DNA of 64,000 nucleotides from assembly GCF_000336755.1 (NCBI RefSeq), contig NZ_AOLK01000022.1:320748-384747 (forward strand), read 5' to 3'. The stretch is from Haloferax elongans ATCC BAA-1513 (GTDB lineage: Archaea > Halobacteriota > Halobacteria > Halobacteriales > Haloferacaceae). This document shows, in pieces, positions 48,782-57,499 of the stretch (position 1 is its first letter; each line of letters starts with the position of its first letter). The position numbers and the translations under genes are program-made. Below the pieces are notes generated by a model. It had not been told where the DNA came from, searched no databases, and worked only from the letters and a program-made list of their open reading frames with translations.

Positions 48782-49198
48782 TTACTCCTCGGTGCCGTCG
48801 TCCGATTCGGGGTCGAAGTCGAGTGCAACCGAGTTGATACAGTACCGTTCGCCAGTCGGGTCCGGGCCGTCGTCGAACACGTGACCAAGGTGGCCGTCAC
48901 AGGTGGCACACACCACTTCGGTTCGGTCCATCCCGTGGCTCGTGTCGCGGCGGAGTTCGATGTTCGACTCCTCGGCGGCGTAGAAACTCGGCCATCCACA
49001 GCCGGAGTGGTACTTCGTCTCCGAGGTGAACAACTCGGTTCCACAGCCGACACAACGATAGACTCCGTCTTCTGTCCGGTCGACGTGCTCGCCGGAGAAC
49101 CGGGGTTCGGTCCCCTGTTTTCGGAGTACCTGATACGCATCGGACGACAGGCGCTCTCGCCACTCGGCGTCTGAAAGAGTAAACTCTCCGTCACTCAT
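48782..49198 (-). CDS. msrB: Peptide-methionine (R)-S-oxide reductase MsrB
   Basis: This 138-residue enzyme repairs methionine-R-sulfoxide. It carries the two zinc CxxC motifs ([11 protein letters not shown] and [13 protein letters not shown]), the GCGWPSFY block and the catalytic [11 protein letters not shown] with the active-site Cys. It begins [17 protein letters not shown] at ATG 49198. The protein is cytoplasmic, and a thioredoxin-type donor is expected. No msrA is present in the window. Confidence 0.96.
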   Translation of the reverse strand: MSDGEFTLSDAEWRERLSSDAYQVLRKQGTEPRFSGEHVDRTEDGVYRCVGCGTELFTSETKYHSGCGWPSFYAAEESNIELRRDTSHGMDRTEVVCATCDGHLGHVFDDGPDPTGERYCINSVALDFDPESDDGTEE

Positions 49199-49236
49199 AC
49201 GAGACTCAAGGGACGCCAGCAAGAAAGCGGCGTCGC

Positions 49237-49653
49237 CTACTCCCGTCGGAGGAACTCGGGAAGGCGGAGTCCGGCGAAGTCGTCAGTCGTCCCGTCGAGG
49301 ACGCCCGCTCGACTCACTGCTTCGGGGACGCCCTGTTTGTCGGTGGGCTTCCGCATCGTCACGTCAGCCCGGCCCGTCGTCGAGGGCGTCGTCTCCTCGT
49401 CGACGAGCGCTTCCCAGACGTCTTGTTTCGTCTCGTACTCGCTTTCGTTGCGCGCGACGCGCTGTTTTCCTTCCTCGAACGCGAGTTGCAAGACGCTCCG
49501 CCCGTAGGCGGTACTCGCCTGCCGCCGGAGGCGCTCGAATTCGCCGCGGTTTGGATGTCCAAGCCCGGTCGACACGCCCAGCGCGTACATGCGTCTGACC
49601 GCCTCTTCGTCCGTGATTGTTCGCCAATCCGTACCGAATACCCGTTCGTACAT
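49237..49653 (-). CDS. Conserved haloarchaeal hypothetical protein
   Basis: This 138-residue soluble protein begins [32 protein letters not shown], with helical segments ([27 protein letters not shown]) and a Thr/Asp-rich C-terminal part ending [13 protein letters not shown]. No domain is recognised. It is separated from the upstream KaiC-like ATPase stop by only 6 bases, so the two are likely one operon and may be functionally linked. Confidence 0.75.
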   Translation of the reverse strand: MYERVFGTDWRTITDEEAVRRMYALGVSTGLGHPNRGEFERLRRQASTAYGRSVLQLAFEEGKQRVARNESEYETKQDVWEALVDEETTPSTTGRADVTMRKPTDKQGVPEAVSRAGVLDGTTDDFAGLRLPEFLRRE

Positions 49654-49659
49654 GGTACC

Positions 49660-50364
49660 TCAGATGTCGACCTTTGACCGGGGGTCGACGACGAGTCCGT
49701 CGTCGGTGAAGGTCAAAGACCGAATGTCGCAGTCGATGTTCGTCCCGCGCATCTTGATGACCTGAATACCGCGTGTCATCCCTGTCGCTTCGAGGTAGTT
49801 GTGGAAGAAGATGACACCGTGCGCGAGGAAGTGTTCGTCCGAGTACGACGACGGGTCGGTCATTTCGGAGATGAGAAGCGTCGTCGCGTCACCCTGCTTG
49901 AGCGCCGTCAGGAAGCGTGTCATCTCCTCGGACCCGTTCGCGAAGAACAGCCGAAGGAGCATCGTCGAGTCGATGACGAGCCGGTCTACCTGCCGAGAGT
50001 TGACGAACGCGACGATTTTGTCGGTGAGACTCTGGACGCTCGATGTGCTTCCACCCTTCGAGAACTGGTTCAGCATGTGCTTGCCCTTCGGACTGACCAG
50101 ATTGATAAAGCGGAAGCCGTCGGAGTTCGCCAGCGTCTCGAACCCGAAGTCGAAACTCGACATGTCGTTGATAAGTTCCTCTTCGGTCTCGTGCATGGTG
50201 ATGTACATGCACTGCTCGCCGTTTCGAAGCCCTTCGGCCATAAACTGCGCCGTAAACGTCGTCTTGCCACTCCCTGGCGGGCCGCTCAGTACGTACAGCC
50301 GCCGAGGGAGAAAGCCTCCTTGGATGAGTTGGTCGAACCCGCTTACCCCACTAGGAATCCGCAT
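49660..50364 (-). CDS. KaiC/RAD55-family ATPase
   Basis: This 234-residue single-domain RecA-superfamily ATPase begins MRIPSGVSGFDQLIQGGFLPRRLYVLSGPPGSGKTT (Walker A GPPGSGKT). It has the KaiC-type Glu pair in MHETEEELI, Walker B DRLVIDSTMLL and ILLISEMTD-like sensor strands. Archaeal members act in signal transduction, archaellum assembly or gene regulation. This copy has no second domain. It precedes the hypothetical gene at 49237-49653 by 6 bases. Confidence 0.9.
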   Translation of the reverse strand: MRIPSGVSGFDQLIQGGFLPRRLYVLSGPPGSGKTTFTAQFMAEGLRNGEQCMYITMHETEEELINDMSSFDFGFETLANSDGFRFINLVSPKGKHMLNQFSKGGSTSSVQSLTDKIVAFVNSRQVDRLVIDSTMLLRLFFANGSEEMTRFLTALKQGDATTLLISEMTDPSSYSDEHFLAHGVIFFHNYLEATGMTRGIQVIKMRGTNIDCDIRSLTFTDDGLVVDPRSKVDI

Positions 50365-50451
50365 GTTGGGACACACCGCCCGTCCAATTATAATCGTTCC
50401 GGGATAAGTGACAGAATTGAGACGTTCTGGCCTGTCAGCGGCCTGTAGCGT

Positions 50452-51228
50452 TCATTCTGGGTACAGTTCGACCTCTCTCTCGATGCCGTCGATGGCGGCG
50501 ACGTCCTCGGCGTCGAGTTCGAGGTCGGCAGCACGCAGGTTCGCACGCAGGTGGGTCTCACTCGACGCTTTCGGAATGACACACACGCCTTTTGCGACGA
50601 GCCACGCGATACTCACCGACTCCGGGGTTGTGTCGTGCTTTTCCGCGATATCGACCACTTCGTCCACCTCACGAACTCGGCCACCAGCCAGCGGCGAGTA
50701 CGCCACCACATCGTAGCCGTGGTCGTCGGCGTGGTCGAGGAGGTCGGGGCGCTGGAACAGCGGGTGATACTCGGTTTGGTGTGCAACGAGCGGTGTATCC
50801 AGCAGGTCCAGTGCGTTGTCGAGTTCGGGAACGGTGAAGTTGCTCACGCCGACGCTACGGGCGAGACCGTCGTCGACGAGGTCGTCGAACGCCCGAAGTG
50901 TCTCTGGCGGGTCGTAGGTCTCTCTCGGACGGTGGACGTACAGCAGGTCGACGAAGTCGGTTCCGAGACGGTCGAGGCTCTCACGCGTGGTTCGAATCAC
51001 GTCGTCGTACCCGAGGCTGTCGGCCCAGACTTTGGTGGCGAGAAACACCTCGTCTCGGGCGACGTCGGCGGCGGCGGCGACGGCATCCCCGACGACCGCT
51101 TCGTTCTCGTAAATCTGTGCGGTGTCGACGTGACGGTAGCCCATCTCCAGCGCGGTCGTGACCGCGCTCGCCTCCGCGGGAGTGTTGAGCCCCATCGTCC
51201 CGAGTCCGACGCGAGGGACGTTCGTCAT
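50452..51228 (-). CDS. Aldo/keto reductase
   Basis: This 258-residue AKR has the (beta/alpha)8 barrel with catalytic tetrad positions: Asp and Tyr in YRHVDTAQIYENE, Lys in EVFLATKVW and His in VDLLYVHRP. NADPH-binding is indicated by the C-terminal GVCVIPKASSETHLRANL. It reduces aldehydes or ketones; the substrate is unknown. Its ATG overlaps the stop of the upstream HAD gene (ATGA), so the two are translationally coupled. Confidence 0.95.
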   Translation of the reverse strand: MTNVPRVGLGTMGLNTPAEASAVTTALEMGYRHVDTAQIYENEAVVGDAVAAAADVARDEVFLATKVWADSLGYDDVIRTTRESLDRLGTDFVDLLYVHRPRETYDPPETLRAFDDLVDDGLARSVGVSNFTVPELDNALDLLDTPLVAHQTEYHPLFQRPDLLDHADDHGYDVVAYSPLAGGRVREVDEVVDIAEKHDTTPESVSIAWLVAKGVCVIPKASSETHLRANLRAADLELDAEDVAAIDGIEREVELYPE

Positions 51229-51950
51229 TCAGACGCCCCTCCGTCTGCGGCAGTGGTGTGGTCGTCTCCGACAGTGGCGAAGTCGTCTGCGACCGGAACA
51301 CCGTCGAGCGAGAGCAGGTCGTTGAGTCCCGAGATTTCGTGTGTCGGGTCGGGTGACGGCGTGTGGTCCTTGCGGTGCGGGCGACGGATGAACGCCGAAT
51401 CGACGCCCGCAGCAGCCGCGGCAGCCATGTCGCTGTCACTGTCGCCGACGAACAGCGGCGAGTCGACGCTGAGGTCAGCCATCGCTTGTTCGAGATAGTA
51501 GGTCGCCGGTTTCTTTCGATGGAGGCTCCGAATCGCTGGTTCGCGGCCGTAGGCCGTGCCGAAGAGGTGCTTCGCGTCCAGATGTTCGAGGACGTAGTCT
51601 ATCGTCGCCTGTTGGTTCGACGAGACGATTCCCATGGGCGCGTCGATGTGCTGAATCGCATCGAAGTCGTCGTAGGGGACCTTACGACCGTCGACGAGGG
51701 CTTCGCGTTGGAGCGACGAGGCGATTTCGTCGCGGGTTCGAAACAGCGTCTCAGGGTCGAGGTCGTAGGCTCCGGCGACAGTGTGCACGTCGTCCGGTTG
51801 CACGTGGATGACCATCCGCTCGACGTGGTCCGGGTCGGGGTCCGACACGCCGAGTTCGTCGAAGGTCTCCCACACGGCGTCTTGGAGAACCGAGAGGTCG
51901 ACCAGTGTGGTGAGAACACCGTCGTGGTCGAAGATGACCGAGTCGTACAT
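51225..51950 (-). CDS. HAD-superfamily hydrolase
   Basis: This 241-residue phosphatase begins MYDSVIFDHDGVLTTLVD with the DxDGV nucleophile motif. It has a helical cap domain, MGIVSSNQQATIDYVL (motif II), RKKPATYYLE (Lys) and PLFVGDSDSDMAAAAAAGVDSAFI (motif IV). It probably acts on a small phosphate ester. The C-terminal 25 residues are disordered and acidic. An upstream in-frame ATG (51990, MRKQFTPRPLSAD) is possible but less likely. It forms an operon with the aldo/keto reductase. Confidence 0.92.
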   Translation of the reverse strand: MYDSVIFDHDGVLTTLVDLSVLQDAVWETFDELGVSDPDPDHVERMVIHVQPDDVHTVAGAYDLDPETLFRTRDEIASSLQREALVDGRKVPYDDFDAIQHIDAPMGIVSSNQQATIDYVLEHLDAKHLFGTAYGREPAIRSLHRKKPATYYLEQAMADLSVDSPLFVGDSDSDMAAAAAAGVDSAFIRRPHRKDHTPSPDPTHEISGLNDLLSLDGVPVADDFATVGDDHTTAADGGASE

Positions 51951-52088
51951 ATCTGCAGAGAGGGGCCGAGGGGTGAATTGTTTTCGCATCTTGTAGTAAA
52001 CACCTCGCTCGCCGCGGTACGAGTCTTTTAGCCCCTCGACACCACAGGTGTATTCGATGTTGGCTGGACTCACACGTGGGGGCGAACC

Positions 52089-53123
52089 ATGACCCGCGAC
52101 GTGTGTATCGTCGGCGCAGGTGCCGCCGGGGCTGGTGCCGCATATGCGCTCCGCGACTCGAAGGCGACCGTGACTATTCTCGAAAAGAGCAGGGGCGTGT
52201 GTGGACGCGCAGCGACCCGGCGAAAGAACGGGTGTCTGTACGACCATGGGGCGAACTACGTGAAAGAGTACGACCACCGAACAGAGCGATTGGTTCGAAG
52301 TCTCGGCGAGGAAGGGTTAGTCGACATCGACGAACCTATCTGGACGTTCGACGCCGACGGTGTCGTCTCCGCGGGCGACGACCGAGACCAATACAAGTGG
52401 ACGTGGACCGAGGGAATCACCCAACTCGCAAAGCGACTCCTCGACGAGACTGACGCCACCGTCGAGCGCGAGACGCGAGTGGCCGCAATCGACCACAACC
52501 CGGATACGAAATACTGGTCCGTCGTCGACACCGAGGGTGCCCGACACGGTCCGTACGACGACGTTGTCTTGACACCACCGGCACCGCAGACGGCGTCGCT
52601 CCTCACCGAGATGGGATGGGGCGACCACTGCATGATGTCCCTTCGGGAGGCCATCGGAAGCGTCGAATACCGGACGATTCGGTCGGTGATGCTCCACTAT
52701 CCGTTCGAACTCGACACCCCGTGGTACGCGCTCGTCAACACCGACAAGGAACACGACGTGGGCTGGCTCGCCCGCGAGGAGTGCAAAGACGGCCACGTCC
52801 CGGACGGTGAGAGCCTGCTCGTCGTCCAATTGAGCCCTGAGTGGTCGGCCGCGCACTACGACGACCCGCTGGACGAAGTCGCAGACGTGGTCGCCGACAA
52901 GGTCGCAACGCTGGTCGACGACGAGCGACTTCGAGACCCCGACTGGGTAGACGACCAAGGATGGCGCTACGCACTTCCAGATGGCGTCGCCAACCGGGAG
53001 GTCATCCGGCGCGGAGAACCGGACGGCCTGTACTTCGCCGGCGACTGGACGGTCGGTGAAGGGCGCGTCCACGCGGCCCTCTGGAGCGGTATCGAGGCTG
53101 GCGAGCGCATCAATAGTCGGTAA
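52089..53123 (+). CDS. FAD-dependent amine-oxidase/renalase-like oxidoreductase
   Basis: This 344-residue flavoprotein has an N-terminal dinucleotide-binding motif VCIVGAGAAGAGAAYALR, then EKSRGVCGRAATRR and CLYDHGANYVK. The C-terminal FAD motif is GLYFAGDWTVGEGRVHAALWSG. The pattern is that of renalase-type and FAD-dependent amine-oxidase-like proteins. The substrate is unknown; renalases oxidise off-pathway dihydronicotinamides. It is divergent from the HAD/AKR operon and convergent with the Rieske gene. Confidence 0.9.
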   Translation: MTRDVCIVGAGAAGAGAAYALRDSKATVTILEKSRGVCGRAATRRKNGCLYDHGANYVKEYDHRTERLVRSLGEEGLVDIDEPIWTFDADGVVSAGDDRDQYKWTWTEGITQLAKRLLDETDATVERETRVAAIDHNPDTKYWSVVDTEGARHGPYDDVVLTPPAPQTASLLTEMGWGDHCMMSLREAIGSVEYRTIRSVMLHYPFELDTPWYALVNTDKEHDVGWLAREECKDGHVPDGESLLVVQLSPEWSAAHYDDPLDEVADVVADKVATLVDDERLRDPDWVDDQGWRYALPDGVANREVIRRGEPDGLYFAGDWTVGEGRVHAALWSGIEAGERINSR

Positions 53124-53141
53124 CGCTCGCGGCTCACCTAC

Positions 53142-54872
53142 TCACTCGTGTATCTTTTCGCCGCGCCGGAGACGGGCGGCGATGGTGTACGTCTGTTCTC
53201 GCTCGCGGCGGGTCGGTGCATGTGCAGCGAGATAGCGCGCGACCGCGACGGAGAGCGTCCGCGCCTCTTCCGGCGGCCGCTGTTCTGCTTGCGCGAATCC
53301 TGCTTCGAGCGCCTGATACGTGTGGAATCCAGCATCCTCGCGGAGGAGTGCGGCACCGAGTTCCCGCCTGAGCCGCTCGGGGTCGCCGCCGCCGTCGAGG
53401 AAGTGCGCCGCGGCGCGGCCAGCGTCGTTCACGCGACCCTCCGCGTCCATCGTCTCCGAGAGCGTGTCGAGTTCGACGTCTGGGTTCGCGTCGGCGTTCG
53501 TCTCTGGGAGAGGCGCGGGTGGGGTGTTCAAGAAACGGTCGAGATAGACGTTGACGGCCGTGTCGAACACGCCGCGATAGAGTTCCGTCGCGTCGGTTCG
53601 CTCGGTCAGGCGGTGGACCGCGTTGGCGTAGGTGAAGGTGTGATGGACCGTATTCCAGTCGTTGAACTCGTTCGCGGTCGAAAACTGGGCGACACGGGTC
53701 CCCGCCGCGAGCGCGACGCTGTCGGCGAGTTCCTCGGGCGTCGCACCGGCTCGAATCGCCTCGACCAGCGTCTCCACGATTTGGTGTGGGTCGTCCGAGA
53801 GGAGCGTCTCGACCATATCTTCGGGTCGTGTCCACGACTCCCCGGAACCCGCCTCGACGTGCTGGTCGAGGTTGTCGAACGTGTCGTCGAGGAGGCCCGC
53901 GAGGTCGATTGGCCGCCGCCACGACGAGGTTTCTTCGCTTCGTTCGGCGGTCGTCAGGCCGCGAACGAGACTCGGGAGGACGGTGTCAGCGTGGTCCCAG
54001 CCGACGTGGTCCAGTGCCTCGAACGCTTTGTTGATGTAGTCGAGGACGTGGCCCGTCTGGATGTAGCGGTGGTCGGTCGCGGCCGTCGCGAGCATCCGCG
54101 CGAGGTCGGCGTCGTCGTACCCGGCCTCGATGGCGGTTCGGAGGACGCGTTCGGCCCCGTTGGGGTCGCGGACTTCGACGTTCTCGCGGAACCACGAGAG
54201 CAGACGGTCGAAATCGGTCTCCGTCGCGCCGAGCGTCTGCTGTTCGAACTGCGGCGGTTCACCCGAAACGTCGCTTCCGACCTGTACCAGTCCCTGATAG
54301 AGCGCGCGCTTTCGGTCCTCGGGGTCGAGGTCCGGCACGACGTTCGCCATCGCCGTCAGGATAGTAAGGCCGGGGCCCCACCCGTCCCGTCGGTATCGAC
54401 ACCCGAACTCGATGCCCGTTTCGAGCGGTGTCGTCACGTCCACGTCGGCATCGAGCAGGCCGATGACTGACTTGGCGACGACGAGACGAAGGTTCTGTTC
54501 GAGGCCGTCTTCGAGCCGGGTCGCCCAGTGGACCTCCGGTGGCTCGTCCGGTTCGGGGTGCGGGTCGACGTAGACGGTCCCGTCGCGGACTTCGACGGGA
54601 TACGTGAGCACGTCGTCGGCCCACGGGTCGAACGTGTCGCCGCATTCGAGTTCGAACCGAGCGTGGTGCCAGTGGCACGTCAGGACGCCCTCGTCGACGG
54701 TTCCCTCGATGAGGGGAAAGCCCATGTGCGGACAGGCGTTGTCGACGGCGCGAACGGTTCCTTCGTGGTCGAAGAGGGCGACTGCTCGGCCATCGACCGA
54801 GACGAGTTTTCGGCCCGTCTCGCGGAGGTCGTCGCGCTCGACGGCCGGGACGAAGCGGTCTTGCGAAGACAT
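53142..54872 (-). CDS. Rieske [2Fe-2S] protein with long helical C-terminal region
   Basis: This 576-residue protein has an N-terminal Rieske domain (about 8-105) with cluster ligands C47-x-H49 (in NACPHMGFPL) and C66-x2-H69 (in TCHWHH). The remaining ~460 residues form a mostly alpha-helical region of unknown function, with regular helical repeats (PNGAERVLRTAIEAGYDDADLARML, DHRYIQTGHVLDYINKAFEAL) and a conserved-looking DWNTVHHTFTYANAVHRL. No mononuclear iron site of ring hydroxylases is obvious. It probably feeds electrons to, or senses redox for, the helical domain. Confidence 0.88.
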   Translation of the reverse strand: MSSQDRFVPAVERDDLRETGRKLVSVDGRAVALFDHEGTVRAVDNACPHMGFPLIEGTVDEGVLTCHWHHARFELECGDTFDPWADDVLTYPVEVRDGTVYVDPHPEPDEPPEVHWATRLEDGLEQNLRLVVAKSVIGLLDADVDVTTPLETGIEFGCRYRRDGWGPGLTILTAMANVVPDLDPEDRKRALYQGLVQVGSDVSGEPPQFEQQTLGATETDFDRLLSWFRENVEVRDPNGAERVLRTAIEAGYDDADLARMLATAATDHRYIQTGHVLDYINKAFEALDHVGWDHADTVLPSLVRGLTTAERSEETSSWRRPIDLAGLLDDTFDNLDQHVEAGSGESWTRPEDMVETLLSDDPHQIVETLVEAIRAGATPEELADSVALAAGTRVAQFSTANEFNDWNTVHHTFTYANAVHRLTERTDATELYRGVFDTAVNVYLDRFLNTPPAPLPETNADANPDVELDTLSETMDAEGRVNDAGRAAAHFLDGGGDPERLRRELGAALLREDAGFHTYQALEAGFAQAEQRPPEEARTLSVAVARYLAAHAPTRREREQTYTIAARLRRGEKIHE

Positions 54873-55067
54873 GTGCTAGCGAACGCCATGAGATTTCCTA
54901 AAGCTTCGCTGAACGGAATTTTCGTACATTATTTGTCATTTATCGAGAAGAGACCGAATTCGAGCATTTCTCGGGTCCAACACCCGGAATTCGTCCCTCA
55001 AACGAATCGTCAAGCGCTAGCATGCGTCGGGCATGCATTTTTCGTTCCGTACTTCATAGCTTCTGGT

Positions 55068-55931
55068 GTGTCTTCGCTGACCGTCCGAATTGACCCCCAC
55101 GTCCACTCAGAAGGGTCCTACGACGCCGAGGACCCGGTGGAACTCATCTTAGAGCAGGCCGCGGAAATCGGCCTCGACGCCGTGGTCATCACCGACCACG
55201 ACGTCATCCACGAGTCCATCCGGGCGGCGCAACTCGCGCCGATGTACGGCCTCGTCGGTATCCCCGGCGTCGAGGTTTCGACAGCCGACGGCCACCTTCT
55301 GGCGCTGGGCGTCGAAGAGCTCCCGCCGCGTCGACAGCCCCTCGACGAGACTGCGCAGTGGATTCGCGACCGCGGCGGTGTCGCAATCGTCCCGCACCCC
55401 TTCCAGCGAAGTCGTCACGGCGTCCGTCGCAAGCGACTCGCGCGATACGACGAGAACGCCGACGGCGACGCGTTCGACGCCATCGAGACCTACAACTCGT
55501 GGCTCTTTACGGGGTACAAGAACCGTCGCGGCCGACGGTTCGCGCACGAGCGCAACTATCCCGGTGTCGCCGGCAGCGACGCCCACAAGGTCGGATACGT
55601 CGGCCGCGCATACACCGAGATAGAGATTCCAGACGTGTCGCGCGCGTCGCTCACGGCCGACCACATCCTCGACGCGATTCGCAACGGCTCGACCGCGGTT
55701 CAGGGCCGACGAACGCCGATTCCGACGAGTACGAAACACTACGTCGGTGCGGCGGGCCGGAAGTCTGCGTACTACGCGAAACAGGGGGCACTTGTCAGTG
55801 CGATTCTCGCGAAGAAAGGTGCCTTCAAATCGGGCTACTACGCCAAAATTGGCGCACTCAAGAGCGGCTATCTCGCCAAGCGAGGCGCGCTCGCTGGCGT
55901 CCAGTTATTGTCGCGGTTCTCGTCGCGGTAG
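55068..55931 (+). CDS. PHP-domain phosphoesterase with C-terminal 11-residue repeats
   Basis: This 287-residue protein (GTG 55068) has a PHP metal site: DPHVHSEGSYD, ITDHDVIHES, GVEVSTADGHLLALGVEE, VAIVPHPFQR and VAGSDAHKVG. It is probably a metal-dependent phosphoesterase. Residues 232-275 are four tandem 11-residue repeats: KSAYYAKQGAL, VSAILAKKGAF, KSGYYAKIGAL and KSGYLAKRGAL. Each has a basic face and a hydrophobic face, which would suit an amphipathic, membrane-contacting helix. The frame is open upstream, but the proteins shown there overlap the Rieske gene's 5' end and were excluded. Confidence 0.88.
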   Translation: MSSLTVRIDPHVHSEGSYDAEDPVELILEQAAEIGLDAVVITDHDVIHESIRAAQLAPMYGLVGIPGVEVSTADGHLLALGVEELPPRRQPLDETAQWIRDRGGVAIVPHPFQRSRHGVRRKRLARYDENADGDAFDAIETYNSWLFTGYKNRRGRRFAHERNYPGVAGSDAHKVGYVGRAYTEIEIPDVSRASLTADHILDAIRNGSTAVQGRRTPIPTSTKHYVGAAGRKSAYYAKQGALVSAILAKKGAFKSGYYAKIGALKSGYLAKRGALAGVQLLSRFSSR

Positions 55932-55953
55932 CACGAACCTCTCGCTCGACGGG

Positions 55954-56364
55954 TTACCGATAACTCTGGTACAGCAACACCACGACAGCGACGGCCGCGA
56001 ACAGGTCCGGAAGGAACGTGAACGGGCCGATACTCACGGCCGGGCGGAAGCCGAACACTACTGCCGCAAGCGGATTCGACGTGAGCGCGTACAGGAGCAG
56101 GGCGATGGTGAACACGACGAGGCTCATCGTAAACGGGTTCGGCAAGTCGCGGTAGACGCGGACGTAGTTGTACGCGAGCGCGACGAGCAGTGCGACGTTG
56201 AACGTCGAGACGAGGAGTTTCACCTGCAGGAACAACGCGAGTCGAGGTCGCAAGTCGCGTCCGAGGAACGCGGGCACGCCCAGTGTCACGACGAGGGCCA
56301 CGAGCAGGCCGACGAGCGTCACGAGAAGCGTCCGTGTCGTCGGGTCGGGGTCGCGCTCGCTCAT
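55954..56364 (-). CDS. DUF7521-like membrane protein, partner of HTH regulator
   Basis: This 136-residue protein has four predicted helices (LLVTLVGLLVALVVTLGVPAF, LLVSTFNVALLVALAYNYV, FTMSLVVFTIALLLYAL and FTFLPDLFAAVAVVVLLY). It is of the haloarchaeal membrane-protein type that commonly follows a small winged-helix regulator. The ATG at 56364 overlaps the regulator stop (ATGA). The arrangement suggests a membrane sensor or effector paired with a DNA-binding protein; function is unknown. Confidence 0.8.
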   Translation of the reverse strand: MSERDPDPTTRTLLVTLVGLLVALVVTLGVPAFLGRDLRPRLALFLQVKLLVSTFNVALLVALAYNYVRVYRDLPNPFTMSLVVFTIALLLYALTSNPLAAVVFGFRPAVSIGPFTFLPDLFAAVAVVVLLYQSYR

Positions 56365-56642
56365 TCGAGGTCGGCCTCCGTCGCAATCGTATCGAGCAGG
56401 TCGAGGTTCTGTTCCATCCGGTCTGAGAGGAAGTACGTCTTTCCGTAGCCGTCGCCCATGGTGGTCAGTACACCGTTTTCTTCGAGGAGTTCGAGGTGGT
56501 GTCGCACCGTCTTGTAGTTCAGGTCCAGTTCGTCGGCGAGTTGGTTCGCGTTCATCGGTGTGTCCGAGAGCGTGCGGACGATGCGCAGGCGGTTCTTGCC
56601 GCCACGCGCACCGCCAATGAGCCACCAGAGCACCCGACGCAT
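56361..56642 (-). CDS. Winged-helix (ArsR-type) transcriptional regulator
   Basis: This 93-residue protein has a winged helix-turn-helix: KNRLRIVRTLSDTPMNANQLADELDLNYKTVRHHLELLEENGVLTT, with the recognition helix around LNYKTVRHHLELL. It is likely a repressor or activator of its own operon. The start is ATG 56642. It overlaps the membrane-protein gene by four bases. Confidence 0.92.
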   Translation of the reverse strand: MRRVLWWLIGGARGGKNRLRIVRTLSDTPMNANQLADELDLNYKTVRHHLELLEENGVLTTMGDGYGKTYFLSDRMEQNLDLLDTIATEADLE

Positions 56643-56733
56643 CTATTCGCATCTCTCCGTTCGGGTATAAAAACAGTGCGGGCGGGTGGAGGTTCTGAGC
56701 CGTCAGGGTACCCTCAGGGGCTACGTGCGAGGC

Positions 56734-57363
56734 TTAGCGGTGGCCATGGCCGTGTCCGTGTCCGTGTCCGCGGTGGTGTCGGTGCCAGTGCTTCGCCGAG
56801 TGTTCGTTCCAGCGCTCGCGCAGGTCGCTCACGTCGTACCCGAGTTCTTCGAGCGTGTCGAGGGCGACTTCACGGAGTTCGCCGGGGTTCGAACCGTCGG
56901 CGCGAGCGTCCTCGACGGCGTCGCGGACGGTCTCGACCTCCCTGTCGCTCAGGTTGTAGCGGTTCTGCAGTCGGTCGAGTTTGTTGTCGAGGCGGTGGTC
57001 GAACCGAGCGTCGCGCAGTTCCGTGTCGGTCACACCGAACTGGTGCAGACGGCCGTGAGCGACGAGCCGAATCGCGTGGGCGGAGGCACCGTCAGCGCGC
57101 ATCTCGGTTACCTCGTCTTCGATGGCCGTGCGTTGGTCGTCGGTGAGATTCAGTCGGTCGAGGAATTCCGACAGCGGGGCGTCAGCGGGGGGTTCTGCTG
57201 GTCGGTCGTCGGTCTGGCGGTCAGTCGGTCGCTGGTCGTCAGTCTGTGCAGTGTCCGTTTGCGGCGTGTCCGTCGTCCCCTCTTGTGCCGCGGCGAGACC
57301 GACGACGCCGCCGGTCACCACGAGCAGTGCGAGGAGCGCTCCGAGGAGTGTCTTGCTTCGCAT
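56734..57363 (-). CDS. Secreted helical protein with His-rich C-terminus
   Basis: This 209-residue protein has a Sec-type signal (MRSKTLLGALLALLVVTGGVVGLAAAQ), an Asp/Thr/Gln-rich linker, then a helical region with repeats of the type LTDDQRTAIEDEVTEMRADG and LSDREVETVRDAVEDARADG. It ends in a His-rich stretch KHWHRHHRGHGHGHGHGHR. The His-Gly repeats are likely to bind transition metals outside the cell. It may be a periplasm-like metal chaperone or Spy/CpxP-style protein; this is inferred from composition. Confidence 0.8.
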   Translation of the reverse strand: MRSKTLLGALLALLVVTGGVVGLAAAQEGTTDTPQTDTAQTDDQRPTDRQTDDRPAEPPADAPLSEFLDRLNLTDDQRTAIEDEVTEMRADGASAHAIRLVAHGRLHQFGVTDTELRDARFDHRLDNKLDRLQNRYNLSDREVETVRDAVEDARADGSNPGELREVALDTLEELGYDVSDLRERWNEHSAKHWHRHHRGHGHGHGHGHR

Positions 57364-57499
57364 GGGTGTTTACCCGTCGAACCGGTGGCTGGAGGGCAAT
57401 AAGGAGATTTGCCGAACTCGGGCACGAGACGGCCATCAAACGGGCACGAGTTAGACCCAAATTCCAGTCGAAACGGAGGTCAGCACTCTGTCGCGTCGC

